A model generated the notes under the pieces. It saw only the letters and a list, made by a program, of their open reading frames with translations. It had not been told where the DNA came from and did not search any database. From Spirochaetales bacterium Spiro_09 (GTDB taxonomy: Bacteria > Spirochaetota > Spirochaetia > Treponematales > Treponemataceae), in the NCBI GenBank assembly GCA_001604385.1, contig LVBK01000007.1, positions 1-49,914 of the forward strand: a DNA stretch of 49,914 nt, given 5' to 3'. Positions 25,120 to 33,585 of the stretch are shown here, piece after piece. Each line of letters begins with the position of its first letter. Positions within the stretch are counted from its first letter, which is position 1. The position numbers and the translations under genes are program-made.

Positions 25120-25379
25120 CGCTTATTCTTACCAAAGAGCAGGCTGCTGCAGAAGGTCTTTCATTTGAAGGAACCTTCAGACGCATCACACTGCAAGTGT
25201 ATTCCAGTTTACAGGCGGTCGGTTTGACGGCTGCGGTCGCATCTGCCTTGAGCGCGCATAATATCAGCGTGAACGTTGTCGCCGCCTGTCACCATGACCA
25301 CCTCTTCGTTCCATCACGCGACGCCGAGTCAGCCCTTGCGTGTTTGAAAAGGTTGTGTCGAGGAGAGAACAAAACGTGA
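25116..25379 (+). pseudogene. N-terminally truncated ACT-domain protein
   Basis: The 87-residue frame is the C-terminal part of an ACT_3-type protein: EEEGMTLILTKEQAAAEGL, FRRITLQVYSSLQAVGLTAA and HDHLFVPSRDAESALACL. Family members are normally about 130 residues and begin earlier. The lost N-terminus continues upstream in frame only as PVGSFA (from about 25084), where the truncated membrane gene joins. The ATG overlaps that gene's TGA. It may still be translated but lacks the first strand-helix units. Confidence 0.6.
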
Positions 25380-25471
25380 CTATCCGGTTGAGGAAAGAAC
25401 ACCATACATTACGGTGATGATATGCCGCAGCTCGGTACTAGCGATGGAATCGAGCTGGTCAAAAGCTGTTA

Positions 25472-25491
25472 TCAACAATATTGATAGCAGT
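25472..25491 (+). promoter_or_regulatory. Dispersed 20-bp motif, copy 3
   Basis: TCAACAATATTGATAGCAGT is identical to copies 2 and 4. Like copy 2 it is followed by N-TATAC. It lies about 104 bases before the start of the vWA protein, the first gene of an operon with a histidine kinase and response regulator. Nothing else was recognised between 25380 and 25595. Confidence 0.75.
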
Positions 25492-25595
25492 TTATACGTT
25501 TTACACTCTTTTTACAACGTGTGACATCCCGGTGACAACCGAAAACGGTGTTTACCATACCCTTTGAGGTATCACGCTACCCCAAGGAGATGTGT

Positions 25596-26729
25596 ATGAA
25601 AATGACAAACGCTATCAAACGGATTCTGGCCACACTCGGTATGGCCCTCGTGCTGGGAAGTACAGCAACCGCACTGCCGAGAGACAACCGGCCCCTTATC
25701 CAGATTGCGCTATTGCTTGACACCTCAAACAGCATGGACGGCCTTATCAATCAGGCAAAAAGCCAATTATGGACAATCGTGAGCGAGGCGGGAAGGATGA
25801 CAAGGGGAGGACAGCGAACCACAGTCGAAGTGGCGCTGTATGAATACGGAAATAATGCCAATTCGGCGATGGCCGGCTATGTACGACGGGTTATGCCCTT
25901 CACCGGCGACCTTGACGAATTATCATCAAGGTTGTTCGAGCTTGATACCTATGGCGGGGAAGAATACTGCGGCCTTGTAATCAAAAAAAGCCTCGATGAA
26001 CTTGATTGGTCAAACCGAAACGAAGACGTGAAGATTGTGTACATTGCAGGAAACGAAGGCTTCGATCAGGGATCTGTCCACTTCAGGACAGCGGTGAGGC
26101 GGGCAGCACGGAGCGGCATTACGGTAAACACCATATTTTGCGGAGACAGGGACGAAGGAATCGATACCCTGTGGGAAGAAGGAGCCCGTCTGTCGGGAGG
26201 AATATACGCAAACATCAACGGCGATTATGAATATGAATACATCAAATGCCCGCAGGATGACAGACTGAGCGAACTCAACACGCTATTGAATGACACCTAT
26301 ATCGCATACGGAACGCAGGGAATGGCACGAAAGGAAATGCAACAGGAACAGGACAAAAAGGCGGAGGAACTGAACCGTGCGGGCTTTTACGAGCGCGCGA
26401 AAGTGAAATCCTCGGAAAGCTATACAAACTCATCCTGGGATTTGGTGGACGCGACACACTCGGGATCATTACCCTTGTCAGCCATAAGAGAAAGCGATCT
26501 TCCTCCGGAATTGCAATCCTTGCCGACATCAGCGCGAGAGGCATACGTGCAGGGAAAATTAGCCGAGCGGACAAAGATACAAGCCGAAATTGCCATACTG
26601 TCTGCGGAACGGGAGGTCTGGCTTGCCGGGAAGAAGTCGACCGCCAGTGTGGAGGAAGCCCTCGATAACGCGATACTGACTGCGCTTCGGAACCAGACAA
26701 AGGACAAGGGGTTTGTCCGCCCGGAATAA
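25596..26729 (+). CDS. Exported von Willebrand factor A domain protein
   Basis: The 377-residue protein has a signal peptide (residues 1 to about 26, ending ATALP) and a vWA domain with the MIDAS motif DTSNSMD. Later TYGGEEYCG and YIAGNEGFDQG provide the usual further metal-site residues. The C-terminal third is helical and charged. It should act in the periplasm by metal-dependent protein binding. AAGGAG lies six bases before the ATG at 25596, so earlier in-frame ATGs are rejected. The histidine kinase gene begins 18 bases downstream, which suggests the vWA protein may feed the kinase sensor. Confidence 0.85.
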   Translation: MKMTNAIKRILATLGMALVLGSTATALPRDNRPLIQIALLLDTSNSMDGLINQAKSQLWTIVSEAGRMTRGGQRTTVEVALYEYGNNANSAMAGYVRRVMPFTGDLDELSSRLFELDTYGGEEYCGLVIKKSLDELDWSNRNEDVKIVYIAGNEGFDQGSVHFRTAVRRAARSGITVNTIFCGDRDEGIDTLWEEGARLSGGIYANINGDYEYEYIKCPQDDRLSELNTLLNDTYIAYGTQGMARKEMQQEQDKKAEELNRAGFYERAKVKSSESYTNSSWDLVDATHSGSLPLSAIRESDLPPELQSLPTSAREAYVQGKLAERTKIQAEIAILSAEREVWLAGKKSTASVEEALDNAILTALRNQTKDKGFVRPE

Positions 26730-26747
26730 AACTGGTAGAATACAATC

Positions 26748-28685
26748 ATGAAACCGGGCAGCGGGCGTTTTGCGCTCGCTTTATCAATACCACTTCTCGT
26801 CATCCCGCTCGCCCTTTTAACATGGCTTGCAACCCGAAGTCTGGATCAACAGGAATCGGGCATGCGAGCAAGACTCCGGGAATCCCTTTTTCTGGAAGTG
26901 AGCCAGACAAACGGACGCATTCATGAGTGGCTTTCAGAGCTACCTTCCCGACTTGCCGTCAGCACACCAAGGTCAGGAACACGGGAAGTACCCACACACC
27001 GGGAGCTCGCGCAATGGAAAGAAGAGAATGCACTCGTCGGCATTGCCTACCTTATCGACCCCTCGGGCGCAATTGAGTATCCGGACAAAGAAACAAAACT
27101 TTTTTATTGGCGGTACCTGAACGTCTTTGGCAATGTGGAGCCAATACCGGTATACAAAAGTATCGCCCAGGAATATGAAAGCTCGATCATAGGCTTGCAG
27201 CAACAAAAAGCAGAACCCTCCCTGTCCGAAAGCGCAGGTGCGATAGCGGAATTGAGTCTTTCGGATTTCGCAGATACCGCTGACAAGGTGGAAGCGGAAC
27301 CTTCAGGGGCAGTTTCTGCGACACCGGCTGAACGGACACCGGCCGCCCGGTCAAAGGTTGCCCAAAGCCTTTTCGAGACCGACACGGAAGTACAAAAACG
27401 CGTCTACGAAAAAGCAGCCGAGGAAGGTAAAGAAACCCTTACACGAAACGTCAATCCCGTCATTGATACCCTCAATACACGGGAAACGCTCCCTGCCCGC
27501 TCGGTGTATATCGAAACAGACAGTTACTTTCGGGATCTGGTCGCTGACGCCGCCAGTGGACTTCTGCCACGCATTTTTGACAATGAGTTTGTTCTATTGT
27601 ACTGGGAAAAACGGGGAGACTGGATACTGGGCTGTGAGCTCGACATGGAAACCGTAAAAGAATCGATCGTGTCCCTGGCAGGGAGTCCTGCCGACCGTAT
27701 ACGTTTCATGGCGGTTCTTGATCATTCAGGAGCGCCGCTTGTTTCACTCGACGGAGTCAAGATTGAAGACTGGAGACGGCCCCTCCTGGCGGGTGAAATT
27801 AGCACTTTTCTTCCGTATTGGGAAACAGCGGTAATACTGACAGACCCTTCTGCCTTCGAAAACAGAGTACGTGCGTCGCGATATGCGCTGGGCGCTCTTG
27901 TTATAACTCTTGTCCTTGCCATATCAGGCTCCGTTATGTTTTTACTTCGCTACTCCTCAAACCGTCTTCTTGAGGCGCGTCAAAGGGTGAACTTCGTGAC
28001 GACCGTTACGCACGAACTGAAAACGCCGCTTACCTCCATCAGAATGTACTCCGAAATGCTCGCCGAGGGAGCGGATGCCGATCCAAAGAAGCGCCAAAAA
28101 TATCTTGACCGGATTGTAAGCGAAAGCGGACGGCTCACCTCGCTCATCAATGATGTGCTGGATGTAGCAAAGCTGGAGCGCACAAAAGCAAAGGGGAATA
28201 TTGAAACCTTCGACGTGACAGTGTTAGCGCGCGACACTTTGGACATGAATGCCGACCGGCTGAGAAATGCAGGCTTTACCCTTGAATTTTCGTCTGAAGC
28301 CCGCTCAATTCCGGTATCAGCAGACAGGGAGGCAGTAATCCGCATTCTGGACAATCTGCTTTCAAACGCGGAAAAGTATTCAGACAGCATCCGGGATATC
28401 CACATCACCGTGGGTACCGACCACCGCAAGCGCCACGCCTGCGTTTCAGTTTCGGATCGCGGCATCGGCATTCCACTCTCTCATCGGAAGCGAATCTTCA
28501 AGGAGTTTTACCGGGTGGATACACGTCTTACCGCCGGGAAAGGTGGCACCGGATTGGGGCTTGCCATTGCACGGTCGCTTGCGCGATGCTCCGGAGGCGA
28601 ACTCAGCTACGCCCCGCGGGATAACGCAGACTACACAAAAGGCAGCATCTTCACCATAACGCTTCCGCTTGCGGAGGATATATGA
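26748..28685 (+). CDS. Sensor histidine kinase
   Basis: The 645-residue kinase has one N-terminal transmembrane helix (about 8-27), a long periplasmic region (about 30-375) containing a low-complexity Ala/Pro/Glu stretch near 180-205, and a second helix (about 378-400). HisKA follows with H422 in THELKTPLTS. The ATPase domain has NLLSNAEKYS, SDRGIGIP and GGTGLGLAIARSLA. It autophosphorylates and passes phosphate to the response regulator encoded next, whose ATG overlaps its TGA by four bases. The signal sensed is unknown; the preceding exported vWA protein is a candidate partner. Confidence 0.93.
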   Translation: MKPGSGRFALALSIPLLVIPLALLTWLATRSLDQQESGMRARLRESLFLEVSQTNGRIHEWLSELPSRLAVSTPRSGTREVPTHRELAQWKEENALVGIAYLIDPSGAIEYPDKETKLFYWRYLNVFGNVEPIPVYKSIAQEYESSIIGLQQQKAEPSLSESAGAIAELSLSDFADTADKVEAEPSGAVSATPAERTPAARSKVAQSLFETDTEVQKRVYEKAAEEGKETLTRNVNPVIDTLNTRETLPARSVYIETDSYFRDLVADAASGLLPRIFDNEFVLLYWEKRGDWILGCELDMETVKESIVSLAGSPADRIRFMAVLDHSGAPLVSLDGVKIEDWRRPLLAGEISTFLPYWETAVILTDPSAFENRVRASRYALGALVITLVLAISGSVMFLLRYSSNRLLEARQRVNFVTTVTHELKTPLTSIRMYSEMLAEGADADPKKRQKYLDRIVSESGRLTSLINDVLDVAKLERTKAKGNIETFDVTVLARDTLDMNADRLRNAGFTLEFSSEARSIPVSADREAVIRILDNLLSNAEKYSDSIRDIHITVGTDHRKRHACVSVSDRGIGIPLSHRKRIFKEFYRVDTRLTAGKGGTGLGLAIARSLARCSGGELSYAPRDNADYTKGSIFTITLPLAEDI

Positions 28686-29389
28686 AAACAATACTTTTGG
28701 CAGAAGACGAATGGGCTATTAGGGAAGGGCTAATTGACCTCCTTGAATCGGAGGGCTACGCGGTCCTGGCCGCAGCCGATGGAGAAGCAGCGCTGTCGTT
28801 CTGGAAAGAAAGGAAGCCCGACCTTGCCCTTCTTGATATCATGATGCCAAAATTGAGCGGATACGACGTGTGCCGGGATATACGGAAAACGGACGAGCGC
28901 ATTCCCGTAATTTTCTTGAGTGCACGAGACGAGGAGATAGACAAGGTGTTGGGCCTCGAGCTGGGGGCGGACGATTATATCGTAAAGCCTTTCGGGGTTC
29001 GGGAACTTGCGGCGCGAGTGAGGGCCGCACTGCGCAGATCGGAACGCGAGGGCATGTATCCTGCCGATAGCGAAAGCGCGCCCTTCACTTTCGGCGACTG
29101 CACAGTGGACCCGCTTCGGTTCACTCTGGAAGTGAGGCGAAACAACGAGGCCCGAACATTCAGTCTGACCGTGCGTGAAGTGGATTTACTCCGCTGGTTT
29201 TTCACCCATCCGGAAACGGTGCATACCAGGGAAAACCTCCTTGAACGTTTTTGGGGCGTACGCTACGAAGGCACGACCCGCACGCTCGATCAGCATATCG
29301 CAAAGATCAGGCAGAAAATCGAAATTGATTGTGCGAGTCCACGGCACATCCTGACTGTTCACGGCGCGGGTTACCGCTTCAGACTGTGA
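28682..29389 (+). CDS. OmpR/PhoB-family response regulator
   Basis: The 235-residue protein has a receiver domain with acidic pocket E8-D9, phospho-acceptor D52 in LLDIMMPKLSG, the switch region VIFLSARD and lysine in YIVKPFG. A winged-helix DNA-binding domain follows, with LTVREVDLLRWFFTHPETVHTR and TLDQHIAKIRQKI ending in GAGYRF. It is the partner of the kinase just upstream. The 20-bp motif upstream of this operon may be its binding site, but this is inference. Confidence 0.95.
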   Translation: MKTILLAEDEWAIREGLIDLLESEGYAVLAAADGEAALSFWKERKPDLALLDIMMPKLSGYDVCRDIRKTDERIPVIFLSARDEEIDKVLGLELGADDYIVKPFGVRELAARVRAALRRSEREGMYPADSESAPFTFGDCTVDPLRFTLEVRRNNEARTFSLTVREVDLLRWFFTHPETVHTRENLLERFWGVRYEGTTRTLDQHIAKIRQKIEIDCASPRHILTVHGAGYRFRL

Positions 29390-29396
29390 GCAGTCT
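29381..29396. terminator. Small hairpin at the convergent gene ends
   Basis: AGACTG pairs with CAGTCT around TGAG, covering the stop of the response regulator and the last base of the DnaJ-domain gene. There is no strong T run on either side, so a role as terminator is uncertain. Confidence 0.3.
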
Positions 29397-29947
29397 TAAT
29401 CAAATGACTCGATAATGTTCTTGTACAACCGCATGCGTTCCTCTATCAAGGCCATTTTATCGACGGCATCCTGCGCCCACACCGATTCGGGATACTGATC
29501 CGCCACCAGAGTGAAAAAATGATAGGCCCGGGGAAAGAGGGAGGCAAGAGCCAACACTGTTTCCCGCTCTTCGCCCTTTGTCCACTGTGACGGATGTATC
29601 CTGTAAAAAAGAGTGATGCCCTTCTTGTAATACACATAGGCGGGGTCGCCATGGCGAATGAGCGCAGACCGGGATCTTGCCGAACTGTGTCTTGCGGATG
29701 ATTTGTTCGCGACTGGTGAACTGTTCACCCTCGCTTTATTTTGAGCGGTATCTGTAACTGATAGCAGTCTGCGATACGCTTTGCACACTTCGACCATAAG
29801 AAGACTGTTGCGGGCTTTCTGGCCGGCGGACAAACTACAGTCTGCGGTATCGGGATGCAATTGTTTCACCCGCTTCCGGTACGCGGCCTTGATGAGGGCA
29901 AGGTCTGTAGTAGTTTCTATTCCCAGAACCTGAAAATCGCTGATCAT
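29396..29947 (-). CDS. DnaJ-domain protein
   Basis: The 183-residue protein has an N-terminal J domain: LIKAAYRKRVKQLHPDTAD contains the HPD tripeptide that stimulates Hsp70 ATPase, and EVCKAYRRLLS is the last helix. The remainder (about residues 75-183) is a conserved tetratricopeptide-like helical region with DPAYVYYKKGITLFYRIHPS and a C-terminal FPRAYHFFTLVADQYPES. No zinc finger is present, so it is a specialised co-chaperone. The start at 29947 is chosen because the J domain begins there; the longer ORF has no support. Confidence 0.85.
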   Translation of the reverse strand: MISDFQVLGIETTTDLALIKAAYRKRVKQLHPDTADCSLSAGQKARNSLLMVEVCKAYRRLLSVTDTAQNKARVNSSPVANKSSARHSSARSRSALIRHGDPAYVYYKKGITLFYRIHPSQWTKGEERETVLALASLFPRAYHFFTLVADQYPESVWAQDAVDKMALIEERMRLYKNIIESFD

Positions 29948-30030
29948 GTGCCGACAGTATACACCTGTTTTTTCGCAAAAAAACGCCCGCTTGCGGGAAT
30001 TTGCCGTTATACTCAGGGTAAGGGGGATGT

Positions 30031-31194
30031 ATGAAAAAACACAGCTTTGAACTCGATATCCGCAAACCCGGAGCACAAGTTAGAATCAGGCAACTACGCC
30101 AAAAATGCACATTCGGTTCCAATATATTCGCGCTCGGCTATTACCAGGGTGACCAGCTTGCGACCTACAAGGAACGGCTTTCGGCCGCATGGAACGCGGG
30201 AACACTGCCCTTTTACTGGGGGCGTTACGAGCCGGAGGAAGGAAAGCCCGATCCTGAAGGAAAGGTCGCCGAATCAGCGCGCTGGGCCAAGGAAAACGGC
30301 TTTACGCTGAAGGGGCATCCCCTGTGCTGGCATACGGTCTGCGCGGACTGGCTCATGAAATATGATGATGATACAATTCTTGGCAAACAGCTCGACCGGA
30401 TCAGGCGCGATGTTACGCTCTACAAGGGAGTCATCGACATATGGGACGTGGTGAACGAAGCGGTCATCATGCCGGTCTTCAATAAATACGACAACGCGGT
30501 CAGCAGGATAGCCCGCCGCTTTGGAACGGTAGAACTGGTGCTCAAATGCTTCGCGGCAGCCCGTGAGGCAAACCCGGACGCCAAACTCCTAATCAACGAC
30601 TTTGATCTGTCGGACGATTACGCGCGTCTTGTCCGGGAACTCCTGGACCGCGGCTGCCCCATCGACGCCATCGGATTGCAAACCCACATGCATGAAGGCT
30701 ACCGCGGCACAAAGGCCGTCGACACCTACCTGGAACGTTTCTCTGTTTTCAACCTGCCCCTGCACTTCACCGAACTGACAATTCTGTCCGGGCAAATAGC
30801 CCCAAAGGTAGATGATCTGAACGACCTGCACATCGACAACTGGCCAACCACTCCCGAGGGAGAACAGCGGCAGCTTGAGGAGGTCGAGGAGTTCTACACA
30901 CAGGTAACCTCCCATCCGCTCGTGGAATCCGTAGTCTGGTGGGATATGGTCGACGGAAACTGGCTCAAGGCTCCCGCAGGACTTCTTCGCACCGACCTGT
31001 CACCGAAACCCGCGTTCAACCGGCTTGTCTCTCTTATTACAGATGAATGGTCGTTCAAAGAAGCAGACTTCCCGCTCTCATCAGGCAAAACGCTCCACGT
31101 CAGCGCAAGCGAAGGCCTCTATGAAGCAATCATTGACGGCAGGAGCTTTCCTTTTACACTCAAGGCAACGTCGCCTGTAGTAATTATCAAGTAA
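30031..31194 (+). CDS. GH10 endo-1,4-beta-xylanase, apparently cytoplasmic
   Basis: The 387-residue protein has the GH10 barrel signatures: GHPLCWH (96-101), the acid/base E143 in IWDVVNEA and the nucleophile E248 in HFTELTI, plus VESVVWWDMVDG near the C-terminus. It cleaves xylan or xylo-oligosaccharides. There is no signal peptide, so it should act inside the cell on imported oligosaccharides. A short beta domain closes the protein (about 340-387). AAGGGGG precedes the ATG. No xylose transport or utilisation genes are adjacent; the VOC protein follows 16 bases later. Confidence 0.92.
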   Translation: MKKHSFELDIRKPGAQVRIRQLRQKCTFGSNIFALGYYQGDQLATYKERLSAAWNAGTLPFYWGRYEPEEGKPDPEGKVAESARWAKENGFTLKGHPLCWHTVCADWLMKYDDDTILGKQLDRIRRDVTLYKGVIDIWDVVNEAVIMPVFNKYDNAVSRIARRFGTVELVLKCFAAAREANPDAKLLINDFDLSDDYARLVRELLDRGCPIDAIGLQTHMHEGYRGTKAVDTYLERFSVFNLPLHFTELTILSGQIAPKVDDLNDLHIDNWPTTPEGEQRQLEEVEEFYTQVTSHPLVESVVWWDMVDGNWLKAPAGLLRTDLSPKPAFNRLVSLITDEWSFKEADFPLSSGKTLHVSASEGLYEAIIDGRSFPFTLKATSPVVIIK

Positions 31195-31210
31195 GGCAAG
31201 GAGATACACA

Positions 31211-31645
31211 ATGAAAGCGATTCCCTATATTTCATTTAACGGTGACTGTGAAGAGGCGGTGCGCTTCTACAACTCGATTCTGGGCGGAACACTGGAAATT
31301 CTTACTTTCAGGGATATGCCACCTGATCCCTCCATGCCCGTCAGTGACGCATGGAAGAACAAGGTAATGCATGCCTCCATCCGTTTTGATAACGGTAATT
31401 ACCTGTACTTCAGCGATTCCTGGGAAGGTTCGGCTTTCACGAAGGGAGACAATATCACCATCCATCTCGAAGTTCCTTCCGAGGAGGCCGTATACGAGTT
31501 TGTGAAAAAAATGGCCGAGGGCGGAACGGTTACCATGAACGCGCAAAAGACCTTCTGGAATTCTGTCTATGGCAGCCTCGTCGACAAATTCGGCATTCCC
31601 TGGGGATTTGAATATTCGATTCCCGGTCAAGCCGACCGGGAATAA
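31211..31645 (+). CDS. VOC/PhnB-like glyoxalase-fold protein
   Basis: The 144-residue protein matches the PhnB-like branch of the VOC superfamily: PYISFNGDCEEAVRFYNSILGG at the start, VMHASIRFDNGNYLYFSDS in the middle, and the C-terminal WNSVYGSLVDKFGIPWGFEY. These proteins form beta-alpha-beta-beta-beta units and usually bind a metal, though many have no assigned reaction. AAGGAG precedes the ATG. The last codons contain a nine-base inverted repeat (TTCCCGGTC/GACCGGGAA) that could help end transcription toward the convergent permease gene. Confidence 0.88.
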   Translation: MKAIPYISFNGDCEEAVRFYNSILGGTLEILTFRDMPPDPSMPVSDAWKNKVMHASIRFDNGNYLYFSDSWEGSAFTKGDNITIHLEVPSEEAVYEFVKKMAEGGTVTMNAQKTFWNSVYGSLVDKFGIPWGFEYSIPGQADRE

Positions 31646-31648
31646 CGC

Positions 31649-32833
31649 TTACACCAGAAAGCCGAAAAGATAACCTGCCGCGGTCGACAGGCTGACCACC
31701 AAGGCCACATAGACCGCGGTTTTTTTTGCGCCAAGTTCCCCGCCGATAACCAGCATCGAGGGGAGAGAGAGGCTCGGACCGGCAAGCAAAAGCGCTAAAG
31801 CCGGGCCCTGGCCCATTCCGGCACCGAGCAAGCCCTGTAGTATGGGTACTTCGGTCAAGGTCGCAAAGTACATGAGCGAGCCGGAGACAGAGGCAAAAAA
31901 GTTTGCGAATAGCGAGTTTCCCCCGACAATCCCGGCAATCCATTCACCGGGAATAAGTGCTTCATGACCGGGGCGCCCGAGGAGGAAGCCGGAAACCATC
32001 ACTCCGCCAAAAAGCAGGGGAAGAATTTGCAGCGCGAAGTCGCGGGTTGCAGCGAGCCATTCGCCCAGTTCATGTTTCTTGAACCACAACACCAATGACA
32101 CGGCAAGAAGGACAATAAAAGCACTTGATATTGCATATTTTGCGCGGAAGACGGCATCCCAAAACCCCGAAGCACCGTTTGACGGAGCCCAGTTTACAAA
32201 GATCAGAAAACCAACCATGGAACCGATATAGAGGGCGGTCTGCCACAACTTTCTGCCCCCTTCGTCCAGGGGCGCCTTAAAAAGGCGTTCATCGGCAAGG
32301 CGCTGTTCGTCCTCCTTGCGGAAGATTACATGCATTAAAAGTCCGATAACAATGGCGAATACAATCGCACCGATTGTCCGTGCGAGACCGAGCTTCCAGC
32401 CGAACACCTTGAATGACATGGTGATGGCGATAATGCTGATTGCCGGACCGGAATACAAAAAACTGACCGCAGGACCCAAGCCCGCGCCCTTTTTGTAAAT
32501 GCCCTTGAAGAGGGGCAGAACGGTACAGGAACATACTGCAAGTATGGCTCCGGAGATCGAAGCGACTCCGTAGGCAAGAGCCTTGGGAGCCTTCGGTCCG
32601 AGATACTTCATGACCGCCTGCTGATTGAGAAAAACTCCGATGGCGCCGGCAATAAACATGGCCGGAACCAGACACAAAAGGACGTGTTCGCGCGCGTAAT
32701 CGCCGAGCATGAAAAAGCCTTCCAGTATGGCCTTTGAAACCCGGGGGGCATCCCAGGGAATCAGATAGACCGCGGTAAAAGAGGCGACAAGAAACAATAG
32801 AACCGTGTTGGGGCTATATTCTTTTTTTGCCAT
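31649..32833 (-). CDS. Permease of the YraQ/UPF0718 (DUF318) family
   Basis: The 394-residue inner-membrane protein has about ten helices and the family signature CSCTVLPLFKGIYKKGAGLG followed by FLYSGPAISI. Members such as ArsP export methylated or trivalent arsenicals or other soft metals. It is preceded on the same strand by a small CxxC thioredoxin (30 bases) and divergently by an ArsR repressor, the classic layout of a metal or thiol-responsive permease cluster. The substrate is not determined. Confidence 0.9.
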   Translation of the reverse strand: MAKKEYSPNTVLLFLVASFTAVYLIPWDAPRVSKAILEGFFMLGDYAREHVLLCLVPAMFIAGAIGVFLNQQAVMKYLGPKAPKALAYGVASISGAILAVCSCTVLPLFKGIYKKGAGLGPAVSFLYSGPAISIIAITMSFKVFGWKLGLARTIGAIVFAIVIGLLMHVIFRKEDEQRLADERLFKAPLDEGGRKLWQTALYIGSMVGFLIFVNWAPSNGASGFWDAVFRAKYAISSAFIVLLAVSLVLWFKKHELGEWLAATRDFALQILPLLFGGVMVSGFLLGRPGHEALIPGEWIAGIVGGNSLFANFFASVSGSLMYFATLTEVPILQGLLGAGMGQGPALALLLAGPSLSLPSMLVIGGELGAKKTAVYVALVVSLSTAAGYLFGFLV

Positions 32834-32863
32834 TATTTCTCCTTCTTGTTCAGGAATTCGATC

Positions 32864-33094
32864 TTAAACAAGCTGAGCCGAAATCTGTTCCACGGTCAAC
32901 ACCTTGCCGACGCTCCGCACCTCGCCGTCAATGACTAGAGCCGGTGTCATCATCACACCCATTTCCATAATTTGATCAATATCAGTTACTTTTTGCACCT
33001 CTGCCGTAACCCCTGTCCTCGTCACAGCTTCGCGTGCATTCGCTTCAAGCTGCTTGCACTTGGGGCATCCCGAGCCCAATATCTGAATAACCAT
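32864..33094 (-). CDS. Small thioredoxin-like protein (redox-active disulfide)
   Basis: The 76-residue protein has the CPKC active site in GSGCPKCKQLE and the cis-proline segment MTPALVIDGEV, as in the TM0996/MTH895 small thioredoxins usually found with arsenic or YraQ-type permeases. It is cytoplasmic and probably handles metal-thiol exchange for the adjacent permease. AGGAGG lies upstream of the ATG. It is transcribed together with the permease gene. Confidence 0.9.
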   Translation of the reverse strand: MVIQILGSGCPKCKQLEANAREAVTRTGVTAEVQKVTDIDQIMEMGVMMTPALVIDGEVRSVGKVLTVEQISAQLV

Positions 33095-33111
33095 AATGGC
33101 CTCCTGTAGAT

Positions 33112-33184
33112 GTTTCCATTATTGGAAACTTGTAAACAAAAGTCAATACTGAAAATATATCCAAACTTGACAAAGTTTCGAAAC
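33112..33184. promoter_or_regulatory. Divergent promoter/operator region of the ArsR-permease cluster
   Basis: Two palindromes share GTTTC half sites: GTTTCCA-TTAT-TGGAAAC (33112-33129) and GTTTCGAAAC (33175-33184). A third, AAACTT-GACA-AAGTTT (33163-33178), overlaps the -35-like TTGACA at 33167-33172, which is 17 bases before a weak -10 (AACAAT, 33190-33195) for the ArsR gene. These are likely ArsR operator sites. Confidence 0.55.
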
Positions 33185-33201
33185 ATTGCAACAATAAACT
33201 C

Positions 33202-33519
33202 ATGGATACAAAGGATCTGAAACGGCTGGAGCAAACAGCCGACATTCTGAAAGCCGCAGGACACAAGGATCGTCTAGCCATGCTGGAACGCCTGGCCGAA
33301 CGCCCCTGGTGTGTGTGCGAGCTGGCAGCGGACATGGGACTGAATAAATCGGCCGCATCGAAACACCTATCTCTCCTGTACACAGCCGGCCTCGTAGATA
33401 TGGAAAAAAGAGGAACGCAGGTCATCTATTCAATCACCGCACCCTGTGTTGTCGAGATGAGCCGCTGCTGCTACCTTGCCGTTCACCGGGAATTGACCAA
33501 CCGCCTGGGAATAGCCTGA
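33202..33519 (+). CDS. ArsR-family metalloregulator
   Basis: The 105-residue repressor has the ArsR winged-helix: LKAAGHKDRLAMLERLAE, then the metal-sensing CVCEL motif in the recognition-helix region, LNKSAASKHLSLLYTAGLV and the wing KRGTQVIYSI. An extra CC pair (SRCCYLA) near the C-terminus may add ligands. It likely represses the divergent thioredoxin-permease genes until a soft metal or arsenite binds. No ribosome site precedes the ATG, and the predicted promoter ends six bases upstream, so it may be leaderless. Confidence 0.9.
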   Translation: MDTKDLKRLEQTADILKAAGHKDRLAMLERLAERPWCVCELAADMGLNKSAASKHLSLLYTAGLVDMEKRGTQVIYSITAPCVVEMSRCCYLAVHRELTNRLGIA

Positions 33520-33531
33520 TGGCACGACCTT

Positions 33532-33551
33532 ACTGCTATCAATATTGTTGA
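33532..33551 (-). promoter_or_regulatory. Dispersed 20-bp motif, copy 4
   Basis: The minus strand reads TCAACAATATTGATAGCAGT, identical to copies 2 and 3. It lies between the ArsR stop (33519) and the aminotransferase start (33586), 34 bases upstream of the latter. Confidence 0.75.
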
Positions 33552-33585
33552 TATTCGCATGTACTCACCGACAGGAAGGATCTCC

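Noticed and set aside
25430..25460. CGGTACTAGCGA shared between the region before the vWA gene and the tyrS leader.
   Set aside because: A 12-base match between two places in 50 kb is expected by chance, and the surrounding sequences do not align.
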